DNA of 64,000 nucleotides from RGIG8775 sp045612185 (GCA_045612185.1 JAZKYO010000103.1:38563-102562); one strand, 5' to 3'. Counted from the first letter of the stretch, positions 17,213 through 26,590 are shown. A program made the numbers and translations. The notes: generated by a model not told the origin, from the sequence alone.

Positions 17213-17863
17213 TATTGCGCAAAAAAAGCACCGATCTGGTTTACGAGCAGAGGGCTCCAATTGCCCAAGCTGGTTCAAACCATAATCGATGCTAATAATA
17301 GTATACCATAAAATCCGAAAAAATCACCCCCTAAAGCGAAAAAAGTTTCTGGAAAAGTTTCGACAAAATCCACAAAAGCTACAAGGCGGTCACTTGACGA
17401 AGACTTTGATACAGATACTTTCTTCGCCAATGCGCTTGATTTTTATTATGTTGCAGATGAGTTATTTAACAATGATAACAATATTGTTTTGAATATAGTT
17501 AGAAGGCAATCCACAAGAAGTGCTACCCGGGAGAAACATCCCAACACTTCAAGCGAACTGCCCTCTAATAATAGTATACCACAAAAATCTCAAAAGTCAA
17601 CCTCTGAAGCGAAAAAAGTTGTTCCGCAAGAATGGGTTGGTTCGGAAAAACGACGTGGTTGGCAAGAGCGAATTAATGAGGCTATTAAAGAAAACCGAGT
17701 TATAGACTACAACAAAGAAAAGAGAACCGATCTGTCAGTGATCGCCCAGCATACAAGGTTGGGTAATATAACAGATAGTTCTCTCAAGACTAGTATATCA
17801 GAATTTCATAAAAAAGTCAAGGGTTTAAAAGTGAGTAATGAGGTTTCTAGCCTCAAAGACTAA
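17213..17863 (+). pseudogene. Decayed gene remnant of unknown family, with in-frame stop and internal repeat
   Basis: One frame can be followed from 17213 to the TAA ending at 17863, interrupted once by TAA at 17309-17311. Before the stop it reads KAPIWFTSRGLQLPK and VQTIIDANNSIP; after it a basic Ser/Thr/Lys-rich stretch, an acidic SLDEDFDTDTFF segment, then NNSIPQKSQKSTSEAKKV and a charged helical tail. NNSIP-x-...-KAKKV occurs on both sides: a 17-bp identical core at 17292-17308 and 17565-17581 with about 42 further partly conserved bases. The second copy has CAA where the first has TAA, so one C-to-T change explains the stop. No start codon with a Shine-Dalgarno sequence is visible. I do not recognise the family. 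It separates two divergent operons and is poorer in G+C than its neighbours, suggesting an acquired and eroding gene. Confidence 0.55.
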
Positions 17864-17956
17864 ATAATGGCTATGTTTTGCCGTGTGTGTGGCGAGATTT
17901 ATGAATTAAAATCCATTATAATTAAATTGCAGATACTCATTCGGGGGGAAAACGGT

Positions 17957-19906
17957 ATGCTAAAAAATGATGATAACAAATTAATTTATTCTTTGAGAGG
18001 TGAAACTGTTACTGTTGAGCCGTGGGGCGAAAACGCTTTTAGAGTAAGAGCGACCAAGAAAAAGGCTTTTTCCGAAAAGCTTGGCGCGCTTACTGAAGCT
18101 GTTGAAAATATTAATGCTGACATCTCGGTATCCGATGCATTTGCCGAGATTACCAACGGCGGTATAAAAGCCAAAATTGACGCCTATGGAAAAATCACCT
18201 TTTTTAACGGAAACAATAAAATTCTTGAGGAGTTTTACAGAATAAAAACCGTACCTACCACGCACATCAACAGTCTACATTTAGCGGCTCGTGAATACGT
18301 GGGAATCAGCCGAGGGGCATGGGAAATTAATCTCAGGTTTGAAAGCAATGACAGTGAAAGACTTTTTGGTATGGGGCAGTACCAACAGCCTTATCTCGAC
18401 CTTGCGGGATGCACCCTTGAGCTTGTTCAGCGAAATGGTCAGATTACCGTTCCTTTTGTGCTTTCAAGTCTTGGGTACGGGTTTCTTTGGAATACTCCCG
18501 CAAGCGGAAAAGTGACGTTTGGAAAGAACTTGACCGAGTGGCACTTTAACATGGAAGAAGAAATCGACTATTATATTTGCGTTGGTTCAACACCTGCGGA
18601 AATAGTTGAGACTTATACTGCCGCTGTTGGCCGCGCTCCCGAAATGCCGGAAAATCTTCTCGGACTTTGGCAAAGTAAGCTGAGATACGCTTCACAGCAA
18701 GAGGTGCTTTCTGTTGCCGAAGAATATAAGCGCCGCGGTATTCCTCTCGACGTTATCGTAATCGACTACATACATTGGACCCGTTTTGGCAACTGGGAGT
18801 TTGATCGGGAGGCTTTTCCAAATCCTGATGAAATGACACAAAAGCTTATTGATATGGGAATAAAGCCCATGGTTTCGGTTTGGCCCGCCCTTGAACGTTC
18901 GAGCAAAAATTACACACCGATGCTTGAAAAAGGTTATTTGGTGGATACCGACAAAGGCTTACCGATTCACACCGATTTCTACAATCTCGCGTATTTTGAC
19001 GTAACAAATTCCGATGCAAGAGACTACGTTTGGGAACAGCTGAAAAACGGTTACGTAAAGCATGGAATAAAACATTTTTGGCTTGATTGCGCCGAGCCCG
19101 AGTTCCGCGGTTATCACCTTGACAATTACAGATATTCCAACGGAAATACCACGATGGTGGCTAACGAATACCCCAAATATTACACCAAAATGGTTTGGGA
19201 CGGACTTAAAGCAGAGGGGGAGAAAGAGGTTGTCAGTCTTGTAAGAAGTGCGTGGACGGGAAGCCAGAAGTACGGTGCGCTTGTTTGGTCGGGAGACATT
19301 GAATCCACCTTTGATGCGCTTAAGAATCAGGTTCAGGCGGGCATTAACATGGGAATTTGCGGATTCCCGTGGTGGACTACCGATACGGGCGGATTTATGC
19401 ATGGTGATATTGATAGCCCCGCCTTTCAAGAGTTACTGGTAAGGTGGTTTGAGTATTCTACCTTCTGCCCGATTCTTCGTATGCACGGAGACCGTCAGTC
19501 CTCAAAGCACGTTCCCGACGGAACGAGATTCTTCGCACCAAACGAGATTTGGAGCTACGGAGAAGAGGTTTACTGTATTCTCAAGAAATACGTAGAGCTT
19601 CGCGAGTCTCTTAAAGGATACATCAAGGAAAAAACGGTAGAAGCAAGCGAAACCGGCGCTCCGATTATCAGAGCCATGTTTTACGAATTCCCGAATGACA
19701 GCGAGTGCTGGAAGCTTTCCACGCAGTATATGTTCGGAGATAAATATCTCGTCGCCCCCATACTTGAGGCGGGAGCTGTGAAGCGCGAGCTTTATTTGCC
19801 AAACGGCAGTTGGAAAAACATTCATACTAATGAAATTATTACAGGTGGTAGGTTTGTTAACGTTAACGCACCCATCGACGTTATCCCCGTATTTGAAAGA
19901 TTATAA
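17957..19906 (+). CDS. Glycoside hydrolase family 31, probable alpha-xylosidase
   Basis: A 649-residue GH31 enzyme: N-terminal beta-sandwich, then a (beta/alpha)8 barrel. The nucleophile is Asp near residue 376 in HFWLDCAEPEF. The acid/base region is ALVWSGDIESTFDAL, followed by GICGFPWWTTDTGGF, and RMHGDRQSSKHVPDG lies later. Alpha-xylosidases of this family release xylose from the non-reducing ends of xyloglucan oligosaccharides. No signal peptide, so it acts in the cytosol. The ATG at 17957 follows GGGGGG; upstream in-frame codons lie in the intergenic region. xylA starts 14 bases after its stop and xylB follows, which strongly supports xylose as the product over glucose. Confidence 0.9.
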   Translation: MLKNDDNKLIYSLRGETVTVEPWGENAFRVRATKKKAFSEKLGALTEAVENINADISVSDAFAEITNGGIKAKIDAYGKITFFNGNNKILEEFYRIKTVPTTHINSLHLAAREYVGISRGAWEINLRFESNDSERLFGMGQYQQPYLDLAGCTLELVQRNGQITVPFVLSSLGYGFLWNTPASGKVTFGKNLTEWHFNMEEEIDYYICVGSTPAEIVETYTAAVGRAPEMPENLLGLWQSKLRYASQQEVLSVAEEYKRRGIPLDVIVIDYIHWTRFGNWEFDREAFPNPDEMTQKLIDMGIKPMVSVWPALERSSKNYTPMLEKGYLVDTDKGLPIHTDFYNLAYFDVTNSDARDYVWEQLKNGYVKHGIKHFWLDCAEPEFRGYHLDNYRYSNGNTTMVANEYPKYYTKMVWDGLKAEGEKEVVSLVRSAWTGSQKYGALVWSGDIESTFDALKNQVQAGINMGICGFPWWTTDTGGFMHGDIDSPAFQELLVRWFEYSTFCPILRMHGDRQSSKHVPDGTRFFAPNEIWSYGEEVYCILKKYVELRESLKGYIKEKTVEASETGAPIIRAMFYEFPNDSECWKLSTQYMFGDKYLVAPILEAGAVKRELYLPNGSWKNIHTNEIITGGRFVNVNAPIDVIPVFERL

Positions 19907-19920
19907 AAAGGAGAAATATT

Positions 19921-21240
19921 ATGAAAGAGTTCTTTGCCAATGTTCCTAAAATTGAATTTGAAGGAAAAAAGTCTAAAAATCCCATGGCGTTCCGTTATTA
20001 CAACCCAGATGAGGTTATTGCGGGAAAGAAAATGAGAGACCATCTCAAATTCGCGCTTTCGTATTGGCACACAATGTGCGGTGACGGTACCGATATGTTC
20101 GGCAGAGGCACAACCGACAAAACATTTGGCGGAGCTACTCCTATGGCAATTTACGAAAACAAGGCTTACGCCGCTTTTGAGCTTATGAATAAGCTGTCGG
20201 TTGACTATTTCTGCTTCCATGACAGAGATATCGCGCCCGAGGGAGCTACACTTGCAGAGAGCAACAAGAATCTTGATTATATCAGCGATATTATCAAAGG
20301 TCTTATGGACGAAAACGGAAAAAAGCTTCTTTGGGGTACTGCAAACTGCTTTAATCACCCTCGCTATATGCACGGTGCGGGAACCTCTCCTTATGCTGAC
20401 GTTTTCGCTTTCGCGGCTGCGCAAATTAAAAAAGCACTTGAGCTTACCGTTAAATTTGGCGGTAACGGTTATGTGTTCTGGGGCGGAAGAGAGGGATACG
20501 AAACACTTCTTAATACCGACATGAAGTTTGAACTTGATAACCTTGCAAGACTTATGACCATGGCTCGTGATTACGGACGAAAGATTGGCTTCAAGGGTGA
20601 TTTCTACGTTGAACCCAAGCCCAAGGAACCCACAAAGCACCAGTATGATTTTGATTCGGCAACGGTTCTTGGCTTCCTCAACAAGTATGGGCTTCAAAAT
20701 GATTTCAAGCTCAATATTGAGGCAAATCACGCTACGCTCGCTACTCATACCTTTGAGCATGAGCTTGCGACAGCGCGTATCAACAACGCCTTTGGCTCTA
20801 TTGACGCAAATCAGGGCGATATGCTTCTCGGTTGGGATACAGACCAGTTCCCGACGAATCTTTACGACACAACGCTTTGCATGCTCGAGGTTCTTCGTGC
20901 GGGCGGATTTACAAACGGCGGTCTTAACTTTGACGCAAAGGCTCGCCGCGGCTCGTTTACACCCGAGGACGTGGCTTACGCTTATATTGCGGGAATTGAT
21001 GCGTTTGCCTTCGGATTCCGCGCGGCAATGAGACTTATCGAGGACGGCAGAATAGACAACTTCCGCAATGACAGATATAAGAGCTACAACAGCGGTATCG
21101 GTGCTGAGATCCTTTCGGGTAAAGCTACGCTTGAGACTCTCGAAAAATACGCTCTTGAGCGTGGCGAAGTTGTTGACGTGGTTGAGTCGGGACGTCAGGA
21201 ATATCTTGAGAACATACTCAACTCCGTGATGTTTGATTGA
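19921..21240 (+). CDS. xylA: Xylose isomerase
   Basis: A 439-residue class II xylose isomerase. YFCFHDRDIAPEG carries the catalytic His, VFWGGREGYETLLNTD and YVEPKPKEPTKHQYDFD the metal ligands, and IEANHATLATHTFEHEL and GSIDANQGD are further conserved blocks. It interconverts D-xylose and D-xylulose in the cytosol using divalent metal. AAAAGGAG precedes the ATG. It is the middle gene of the xyloside cassette, and xylB begins 8 bases after its stop. Confidence 0.97.
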   Translation: MKEFFANVPKIEFEGKKSKNPMAFRYYNPDEVIAGKKMRDHLKFALSYWHTMCGDGTDMFGRGTTDKTFGGATPMAIYENKAYAAFELMNKLSVDYFCFHDRDIAPEGATLAESNKNLDYISDIIKGLMDENGKKLLWGTANCFNHPRYMHGAGTSPYADVFAFAAAQIKKALELTVKFGGNGYVFWGGREGYETLLNTDMKFELDNLARLMTMARDYGRKIGFKGDFYVEPKPKEPTKHQYDFDSATVLGFLNKYGLQNDFKLNIEANHATLATHTFEHELATARINNAFGSIDANQGDMLLGWDTDQFPTNLYDTTLCMLEVLRAGGFTNGGLNFDAKARRGSFTPEDVAYAYIAGIDAFAFGFRAAMRLIEDGRIDNFRNDRYKSYNSGIGAEILSGKATLETLEKYALERGEVVDVVESGRQEYLENILNSVMFD

Positions 21241-21248
21241 GGTTCGTT

Positions 21249-22772
21249 ATGAATAATATTTGTCTTATTGGTGTAGACGTAGGCACTTCTGCCACAAAAG
21301 TTGTTGCTTTTGATATCTGCGGAAACGTGCTTGCGGAGCATTACGAGGAATATCCGCTTTATCAACCGCACGGCGGTTGGGCGGAGCAAGAGCCCGCAGA
21401 CTGGGCAAACGCCGCAATCGCAGGGCTTTCCGCGGTAATTAAAGCTCTCCCTGAAATAACAGTGGTGGGAATAGGCATTTCCGGGCAAATGCACGGCCTT
21501 GTAATGCTCGACGAAAATATGAATCCTATACGCCGATCGATAATCTGGTGCGACCAGCGAACGGTAAAAGAGTGCGACGAGATAACTCAAAAGGTAGGGG
21601 AAGAGAGACTCTTTGAGATAACTTGTTCTCCTGCACTTACAGGTTTTACAGCCTCCAAGCTTATGTGGGTAAAGAACAACGAGCCCGAAAATTACGCAAA
21701 ATGCAAGCACATGCTTTTGCCAAAGGATTACGTGAGATATTGCCTCACGGGTACCCTTTATATGGATTACTCCGATGCTTCGGGCACACAGCTTCTCGAC
21801 ATAAAGAACAGATGTTGGTCAAGCGAGGTGTGCGAGGCTCTCGGAATAGATATGTCTATTCTCCCTACGCTTTGTGATTCTTGCTTTAATTGCGGTAATA
21901 TTACCGAGGAAGCAGCGAAAATAATCGGTCTTTCCTATGTCTGCCCCGTAGCCGCGGGAGCGGGAGACAACGCATCTGCGGCGGTTGGTTGCGGTGTCGT
22001 CGAGGACGGTGACGCCTTCGCTACTATCGGCACAAGCGGTGTAGTATTTGCCCCCACCGATAAAATAAAAATCGACCCCAAGGGAAGAATTCATACTTTT
22101 TGCAGCGCCGTTCCCGATCAGTGGCACGTTATGGGGGTAACTCAGGCGGCGGGGCTTTCGCTTAAATGGATTAAGGACAACCTGTGTGTTGACATTTCTG
22201 AAAACGCAAAGAAAAATGGGGAATCAAGCTACGTCACCATTGATAAAATAGCAGAAAATACCCCTATAGGCTCAAACGGCGTCATGTATCTCCCTTATCT
22301 CATGGGTGAGCGTACCCCGCATCTTGACCCTTACGCTCGCGGTGCATTTATCGGCCTCAGCGGAGCAAATACAAGAGATGACATGCTCAGAGCAACAATG
22401 GAGGGGGTTAGTTTCTCGCTTAAAGACTGCCTTGAGCTATTTGCAGAGGTAGATGTTAATCCGGATAAAACCGTGCTTTGCGGAGGCGGAGCTAAGAGCA
22501 AGCTTTGGCGTAATATGCTTACCGACGTGTTTGCAACCAATACTTGTACCAGTTCTTCAACGGAAAGTTGCGCACTTGGCGCGGCAATACTTGCGGGTGT
22601 AGCTTGCGGTGTGTATTCAACTGTCAAAGACGGTTGTAAAAAATCCGTATTTGAGAATGACGTTCTTGCTCCAAATGCTGAAAAAACACAAGTCTACAAT
22701 AAATATTACGAAATATTCAAAAAGGTTTACCCCGCGCTTAAGGAAATCAATATTGACCTTGTAAAAGCATAA
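21249..22772 (+). CDS. xylB: Xylulokinase
   Basis: A 507-residue FGGY sugar kinase. GVDVGTSATKVVAFD is the N-terminal phosphate loop, GISGQMHGLVMLDE and SIIWCDQRT are xylulokinase-type substrate residues, and the second ATPase domain has TIGTSGVVFA and VLCGGGAKSKLWRN. It phosphorylates D-xylulose for entry into the pentose phosphate pathway. The start is ATG 21249 with TGAGG upstream; an earlier TTG overlaps xylA and is unlikely. A strong terminator follows the stop directly. Confidence 0.96.
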   Translation: MNNICLIGVDVGTSATKVVAFDICGNVLAEHYEEYPLYQPHGGWAEQEPADWANAAIAGLSAVIKALPEITVVGIGISGQMHGLVMLDENMNPIRRSIIWCDQRTVKECDEITQKVGEERLFEITCSPALTGFTASKLMWVKNNEPENYAKCKHMLLPKDYVRYCLTGTLYMDYSDASGTQLLDIKNRCWSSEVCEALGIDMSILPTLCDSCFNCGNITEEAAKIIGLSYVCPVAAGAGDNASAAVGCGVVEDGDAFATIGTSGVVFAPTDKIKIDPKGRIHTFCSAVPDQWHVMGVTQAAGLSLKWIKDNLCVDISENAKKNGESSYVTIDKIAENTPIGSNGVMYLPYLMGERTPHLDPYARGAFIGLSGANTRDDMLRATMEGVSFSLKDCLELFAEVDVNPDKTVLCGGGAKSKLWRNMLTDVFATNTCTSSSTESCALGAAILAGVACGVYSTVKDGCKKSVFENDVLAPNAEKTQVYNKYYEIFKKVYPALKEINIDLVKA

Positions 22773-22810
22773 AAAAAGCTTCCGCAATGATTTGCGGAAG
22801 CTTTTTATTT
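22772..22810. terminator. Bidirectional terminator between xylB and the ABC permease gene
   Basis: AAAAAAGCTTCCGCAA pairs with TTGCGGAAGCTTTTT around TGAT. Flanking A and T runs allow termination from both strands. Confidence 0.9.
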
Positions 22811-23650
22811 TGTTTTGATCGTTGCTCCGATAACGCAGAATACGGCAAAGAAAAATATATCCACCGCGACAATAGTAGCGCCTACCGGAGTGGCGCAGAA
22901 TATTGAAAGAATAAGTCCTATTGCAGAGGCACTTACAGATATGCCGGCGGCGGCTATTACCACTTGTTTAAATGTTTTGAACACTCTCATTGCTGATAGC
23001 GCAGGGAAGATTATAAGCGCTGCTATAAGCAGAGAGCCCACAAGCCGCATAGCCAGTACTATAACAACCGCGGTTACTGTTGCTATGAGCAAATTATACA
23101 GCTCGGTTTTTACACCGATTCCACGTGTGAAATTCTCGTCAAAGGTAACGGCAAAAATTTTGTTGTAGAAAAGTATGTATGCCGCTACAACCAAAAGCGA
23201 CATAATTACACAAACCCACACGTCTGCCTTAGATAGTGTAAGTATTAGCGTAGATCCAAACAATGTCGAGCATACGTCGCCTGAAACGTTTGATGACGTA
23301 GGGAATACGTTTAAAATCAAATATCCGATCGCAAGAGCGCCAACCGATATCATTGCTATTGCCGCATCGCCTTTGATTTTAGCGTTTTGCCCCATCCTCA
23401 AAAGCAGTATTGCCGCAAATACGGTTATAGGCATAACTATAAGCATGTTGTTGGAAATATCAAGCACGGTAGCAATTGCAAGCGCGCCAAACGCCACGTG
23501 CGAAAGACCGTCTCCGATAAAAGAATATCTTTTTAAAACCAGCGTTACGCCAAGCAAAGCCGAACAAAGCGAGATAAGTATTCCGACAAGAAAAGCATAT
23601 CTTACAAAGGGAAAAGAGAAATACTCAAACAGACTTTGAAAAAAGCTCAT
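22805..23650 (-). CDS. Metal ABC transporter permease (ZnuB/MntB, ABC-3 family)
   Basis: A 281-residue integral membrane protein with about eight TM helices. SFIGDGLSHVAFGALAIA near residue 45 is the ABC-3 hallmark, and LLIAALIIFPALSAMRV near residue 205 contains the conserved helix that meets the ATPase. It imports Zn2+ or Mn2+ with the ATPase encoded just upstream; start and stop overlap by four bases (ATGA). No substrate-binding protein gene (ZnuA-like) is adjacent, so that subunit must be encoded elsewhere. Confidence 0.93.
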   Translation of the reverse strand: MSFFQSLFEYFSFPFVRYAFLVGILISLCSALLGVTLVLKRYSFIGDGLSHVAFGALAIATVLDISNNMLIVMPITVFAAILLLRMGQNAKIKGDAAIAMISVGALAIGYLILNVFPTSSNVSGDVCSTLFGSTLILTLSKADVWVCVIMSLLVVAAYILFYNKIFAVTFDENFTRGIGVKTELYNLLIATVTAVVIVLAMRLVGSLLIAALIIFPALSAMRVFKTFKQVVIAAAGISVSASAIGLILSIFCATPVGATIVAVDIFFFAVFCVIGATIKTK

Positions 23651-24357
23651 TCTCCGTCACCTCCCACCATAAAGAATCTGCCTATATGGCTTTTTTTGTA
23701 GTCCTCAGCAGTACCGAAAAACAAAGGCTGGCGCCCAAGATGTAATATTTTTGACGCATATTTTACTGCCGAAGCGATATCGTGAGAAACCATTATGACG
23801 GTTATTTTATCTTCCTTGTTAAGGGAGTCGATAAGGTCGTACATCTCAGCGGTTACCAAGGGATCAAGCCCCGCAACCGGCTCGTCGAGTAACAGCATTT
23901 TTTTAGTTGCGCATAGCGCACGCGCAAGCAATACTCGCTGTTGCTGACCGCCTGATAAATCTCTGTAGCATCTGTTAGCCAGATTAAGAATATCAAGTTT
24001 TTTCATGTTTTCTTCAGCAAGCGCTTTTTCTTTTTTAGTGTAAAATGGGGTTATACCGCATCTTGCAACGCAACCCGAAAGCACTATTTCACGCACAGAG
24101 GCAGGGAAGTCCTTCTGTACCGTTGTTTGTTGCGGAAGATAGCCTATTTCATTTAAAGAAAATCCGTCTCCGGTGATTATAAATCCATCATTTGGCTTTT
24201 TTAGTCCTGTTAAAGCTTTAATAAGCGTACTTTTTCCCGAACCGTTTTCACCAACGATGCAAAGATAGTCGCCTTTTTCAACTTTGAAATTCAGGTTTTT
24301 AACTATGTTTTTTCCGTCGTAACCAAGGGCTACGTCTTTGACTTCGATCTGTGACAT
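23647..24357 (-). CDS. Metal ABC transporter ATP-binding protein (ZnuC-like)
   Basis: A 236-residue ATPase: Walker A GENGSGKSTL near residue 38, Q-loop region GYLPQQTTV, signature LSGGQQQRVLLARAL near residue 137, Walker B LLLDEP and switch His in VSHDIASA. It pairs with the permease downstream. The ATG at 24357 has TTAGGAG upstream; the longer reading begins inside the promoter and is rejected. Which metal is carried cannot be read from the sequence. Confidence 0.93.
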   Translation of the reverse strand: MSQIEVKDVALGYDGKNIVKNLNFKVEKGDYLCIVGENGSGKSTLIKALTGLKKPNDGFIITGDGFSLNEIGYLPQQTTVQKDFPASVREIVLSGCVARCGITPFYTKKEKALAEENMKKLDILNLANRCYRDLSGGQQQRVLLARALCATKKMLLLDEPVAGLDPLVTAEMYDLIDSLNKEDKITVIMVSHDIASAVKYASKILHLGRQPLFFGTAEDYKKSHIGRFFMVGGDGE

Positions 24358-24394
24358 TGTAACTCCTAACGTAAATACTAGGTTAATCTCATAT

Positions 24395-24423
24395 ATTATA
24401 CAGCTTTTTTGGAACTTTGTCAA
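24395..24423 (-). promoter_or_regulatory. Sigma-A promoter of the metal transporter operon
   Basis: Minus strand: TTGACA (24423-24418), 17 bases, TATAAT (24400-24395), a perfect match. Downstream CCTA and TAGG arms (about 24380 to 24365) form a weak inverted repeat near the start site that might bind a metal repressor; this last point is speculative. Confidence 0.8.
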
Positions 24424-24459
24424 CACATTTGAGAACGGTTTTCAAATTCATTTCTGCAG

Positions 24460-26388
24460 TTATTTTAAAGCGGAAATTTTGAAATTATCATAAATGGGAT
24501 TACAGTCTCCGTAATCGTTGAACTTGAAAGATGGATAACATTTTTCGTTACCCATAACGTCAGCAGTAGCTTTGGGCGATTTGCCGATATATTGTCCGTC
24601 TACAAATATGTGTACACTCATGTTGTAGTTATCCACTATCGCCACAACGTGATATTGCTGTCCGACTTTTATTGAAACGCTGTTTTCATCGGTCAGAAGC
24701 GAACCGTTATTTCCTACGTTGTTGATAGTGGTGAATTTACCGTTGTTTACGTTATATTTAAAGAAATATGCGGTTCCTGCACTTAAACCGTTAATTTTTG
24801 AGCCGTTTCGATAGTTGGTAATAAGCGAGAATAGTGATATTTCAAGATTTTTGTTTCCGCTTTTAGTAAGAGTAATATCAAACGAAACAGTATAATACGG
24901 CATTTGTGCCAATACTGATTGCTCTACGTCGATATAAAAGACTTTACTTCCGACCGCAAGCGCTTTATCTCCGTCAGTGTCGGTACCTATGGGGTATGAA
25001 GACGGTGAAACTACCGTGAATCCACCGTATTTTTCAGCTTCTGCGGAAACAGGACTGTCAAATGTTAGCAAAAACGCCGATGCGTCACTTTCTCTCAATA
25101 AAAAGTTTTCACCGCATTCGGAGCATACCGTGCCGAAATAGGTTCCCGATAAATTCCATACCGCAGAGCTTGAAGCAATGTGATCATGAGGAGCAGAGGA
25201 ATATTGAACACCCATAAGCACGGTGTTTTCATCAATTTCGCTTATCCTTACCGTGTGTTTTCCCTCGGAAATTTCTGTCGCGAAAAGAGTGTTTCTTCCG
25301 GAAGAAATATCGATATTATTGACTAAAACACTATCTACGTAAATTTCTACTGTTTTATTAACCTTAGAAGCAAAGGTTAAATACAAATTTCCATTAGCAA
25401 AATTATCTTCAAAAGTGATATCGGAATCGTTATAAGTGAAAAAGTCCTTGCTATTTGCTGTATTCTTGCTTAAAATCGAGGTGTCAAAACAGTATCCTTC
25501 TTTTGAAACGTTGATTATGGCGGTTTCGCCGTAATACTTTTGATCTTCAAGAACCGTAAACGGTTTTACAAACATTTTGTAGCTTTTTTCGTCGTCTGCC
25601 GTAACATTTTTGATTATACAAGCCGAAAAATACGAATATCCATATTGGGAAGCCGAAACCTTAACATCATCCGCGTAAACGCTTTCAAAAACCGACTCGG
25701 AACTTACCGAATGCGCTGCGGTAACTTGCCCATCAACATATAGTTGTACATCAAAACCTACCGAATCATACCAAAGTGTATCAACTCCCGAAATGATTCT
25801 TATGTCACCGGCCCATTCATTTGACTGGAAGGCGATAATATCAGCCGTGCCGCTGTCGTGAATGTTGTAAGCGTTCAGGCTTTTTACGCAGTCGGAGTGT
25901 ATTTCCACCAATTCTTCAGTATTTGTTGAATCAGTAATCGAAAAAACTTCAAGCGTTACGGCAAAACACATTTCTTCGGACTTCAACGATGCTTTTTTGC
26001 CATTAATGTAATAGCTTGCGTGCTTCGTTATATCATCATACACTATCGCTAAGCTAACTGTTGGCGTAAAGCCTACATCACTGCCGTCATAGTTCACAAT
26101 TTGAATGAAATTGCCTGTACTGTCTTTAAGATAAAACTTTTGCTCATCGGCATTTAAATACAACAGATCAATATTTTCGTTTTCTTTCTTGACACTGATT
26201 AAGGGAACGGTTCCCACGTCGGTGGATTTGCTGTCTGAATTTTCAATGTCAAATTCCAAAACAGTAATCTTATCCTCTAAAATCAGATCCTTTGTTTGGC
26301 TTTCAGCATAGCAAAATACCGCACTAAGCAGTATGGTAGCTGTAACTATAATTATGGCAAACATGACTTTGTATACAAAAATTTTCAT
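24460..26388 (-). CDS. Large secreted protein with LamG/concanavalin-like domain
   Basis: A 642-residue protein with a clear signal peptide: basic start, a long hydrophobic run (IIIVTATILLSAVFC) and a likely cut after CYA. No enzymatic motif is seen. The body is beta-rich with repeated Asp/Ser/Thr-rich strands. Around residues 390-430 a HDHIAS segment and a CSECG knuckle stand out. The last 180 residues have the jelly-roll pattern of laminin-G-like domains (YYTVSFDITLTKSG, then QYHVVAIVDNYNMSVHIFVDGQYIG). It probably binds carbohydrate or the cell surface. No sorting signal or lipobox, so it may be released. It has its own promoter. Function unknown. Confidence 0.75.
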   Translation of the reverse strand: MKIFVYKVMFAIIIVTATILLSAVFCYAESQTKDLILEDKITVLEFDIENSDSKSTDVGTVPLISVKKENENIDLLYLNADEQKFYLKDSTGNFIQIVNYDGSDVGFTPTVSLAIVYDDITKHASYYINGKKASLKSEEMCFAVTLEVFSITDSTNTEELVEIHSDCVKSLNAYNIHDSGTADIIAFQSNEWAGDIRIISGVDTLWYDSVGFDVQLYVDGQVTAAHSVSSESVFESVYADDVKVSASQYGYSYFSACIIKNVTADDEKSYKMFVKPFTVLEDQKYYGETAIINVSKEGYCFDTSILSKNTANSKDFFTYNDSDITFEDNFANGNLYLTFASKVNKTVEIYVDSVLVNNIDISSGRNTLFATEISEGKHTVRISEIDENTVLMGVQYSSAPHDHIASSSAVWNLSGTYFGTVCSECGENFLLRESDASAFLLTFDSPVSAEAEKYGGFTVVSPSSYPIGTDTDGDKALAVGSKVFYIDVEQSVLAQMPYYTVSFDITLTKSGNKNLEISLFSLITNYRNGSKINGLSAGTAYFFKYNVNNGKFTTINNVGNNGSLLTDENSVSIKVGQQYHVVAIVDNYNMSVHIFVDGQYIGKSPKATADVMGNEKCYPSFKFNDYGDCNPIYDNFKISALK

Positions 26389-26423
26389 AAACGTTTATTC
26401 TCCTTGACACACTTGCATCGAAA

Positions 26424-26452
26424 ATAATACCATAATTGTCGTTTTTTGTCAA
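26424..26452 (-). promoter_or_regulatory. Sigma-A promoter of the secreted LamG-like gene
   Basis: Minus strand: TTGACA (26452-26447), 17 bases, TATTAT (26429-26424). AAGGAG and the start codon follow. Confidence 0.75.
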
Positions 26453-26523
26453 TATGCTCTATGTAATATTGAAATTATTTGAAGCGCGAATAAAAATGCG
26501 TGCTTTCTTTTTTTACTTTGACC

Positions 26524-26552
26524 TTGACAATTGTATATTTATATAGTATAAT
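26524..26552 (+). promoter_or_regulatory. Sigma-A promoter of the miaB-mutSL-tgt operon
   Basis: TTGACA (26524-26529), 17 bases, TATAAT (26547-26552), both perfect. It probably drives the whole run from miaB to the TldD/TldE pair, because no terminator is seen before 37 kb. Confidence 0.85.
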
Positions 26553-26590
26553 TATTTATTGAGTTTAATAAAACAGCAAGGTGGTAAACA

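Noticed and set aside
17227..17292. A tRNA-like fold: AGCACCG/CGATGCT acceptor, short D-like and anticodon-like stems and a GGTTCAAACC element
   Set aside because: The T-arm cannot form a proper stem, the acceptor has a mismatch, the loop lacks U33, and the bases fall inside the remnant reading frame. Chance pairing is more likely than a tRNA or tRNA scar.
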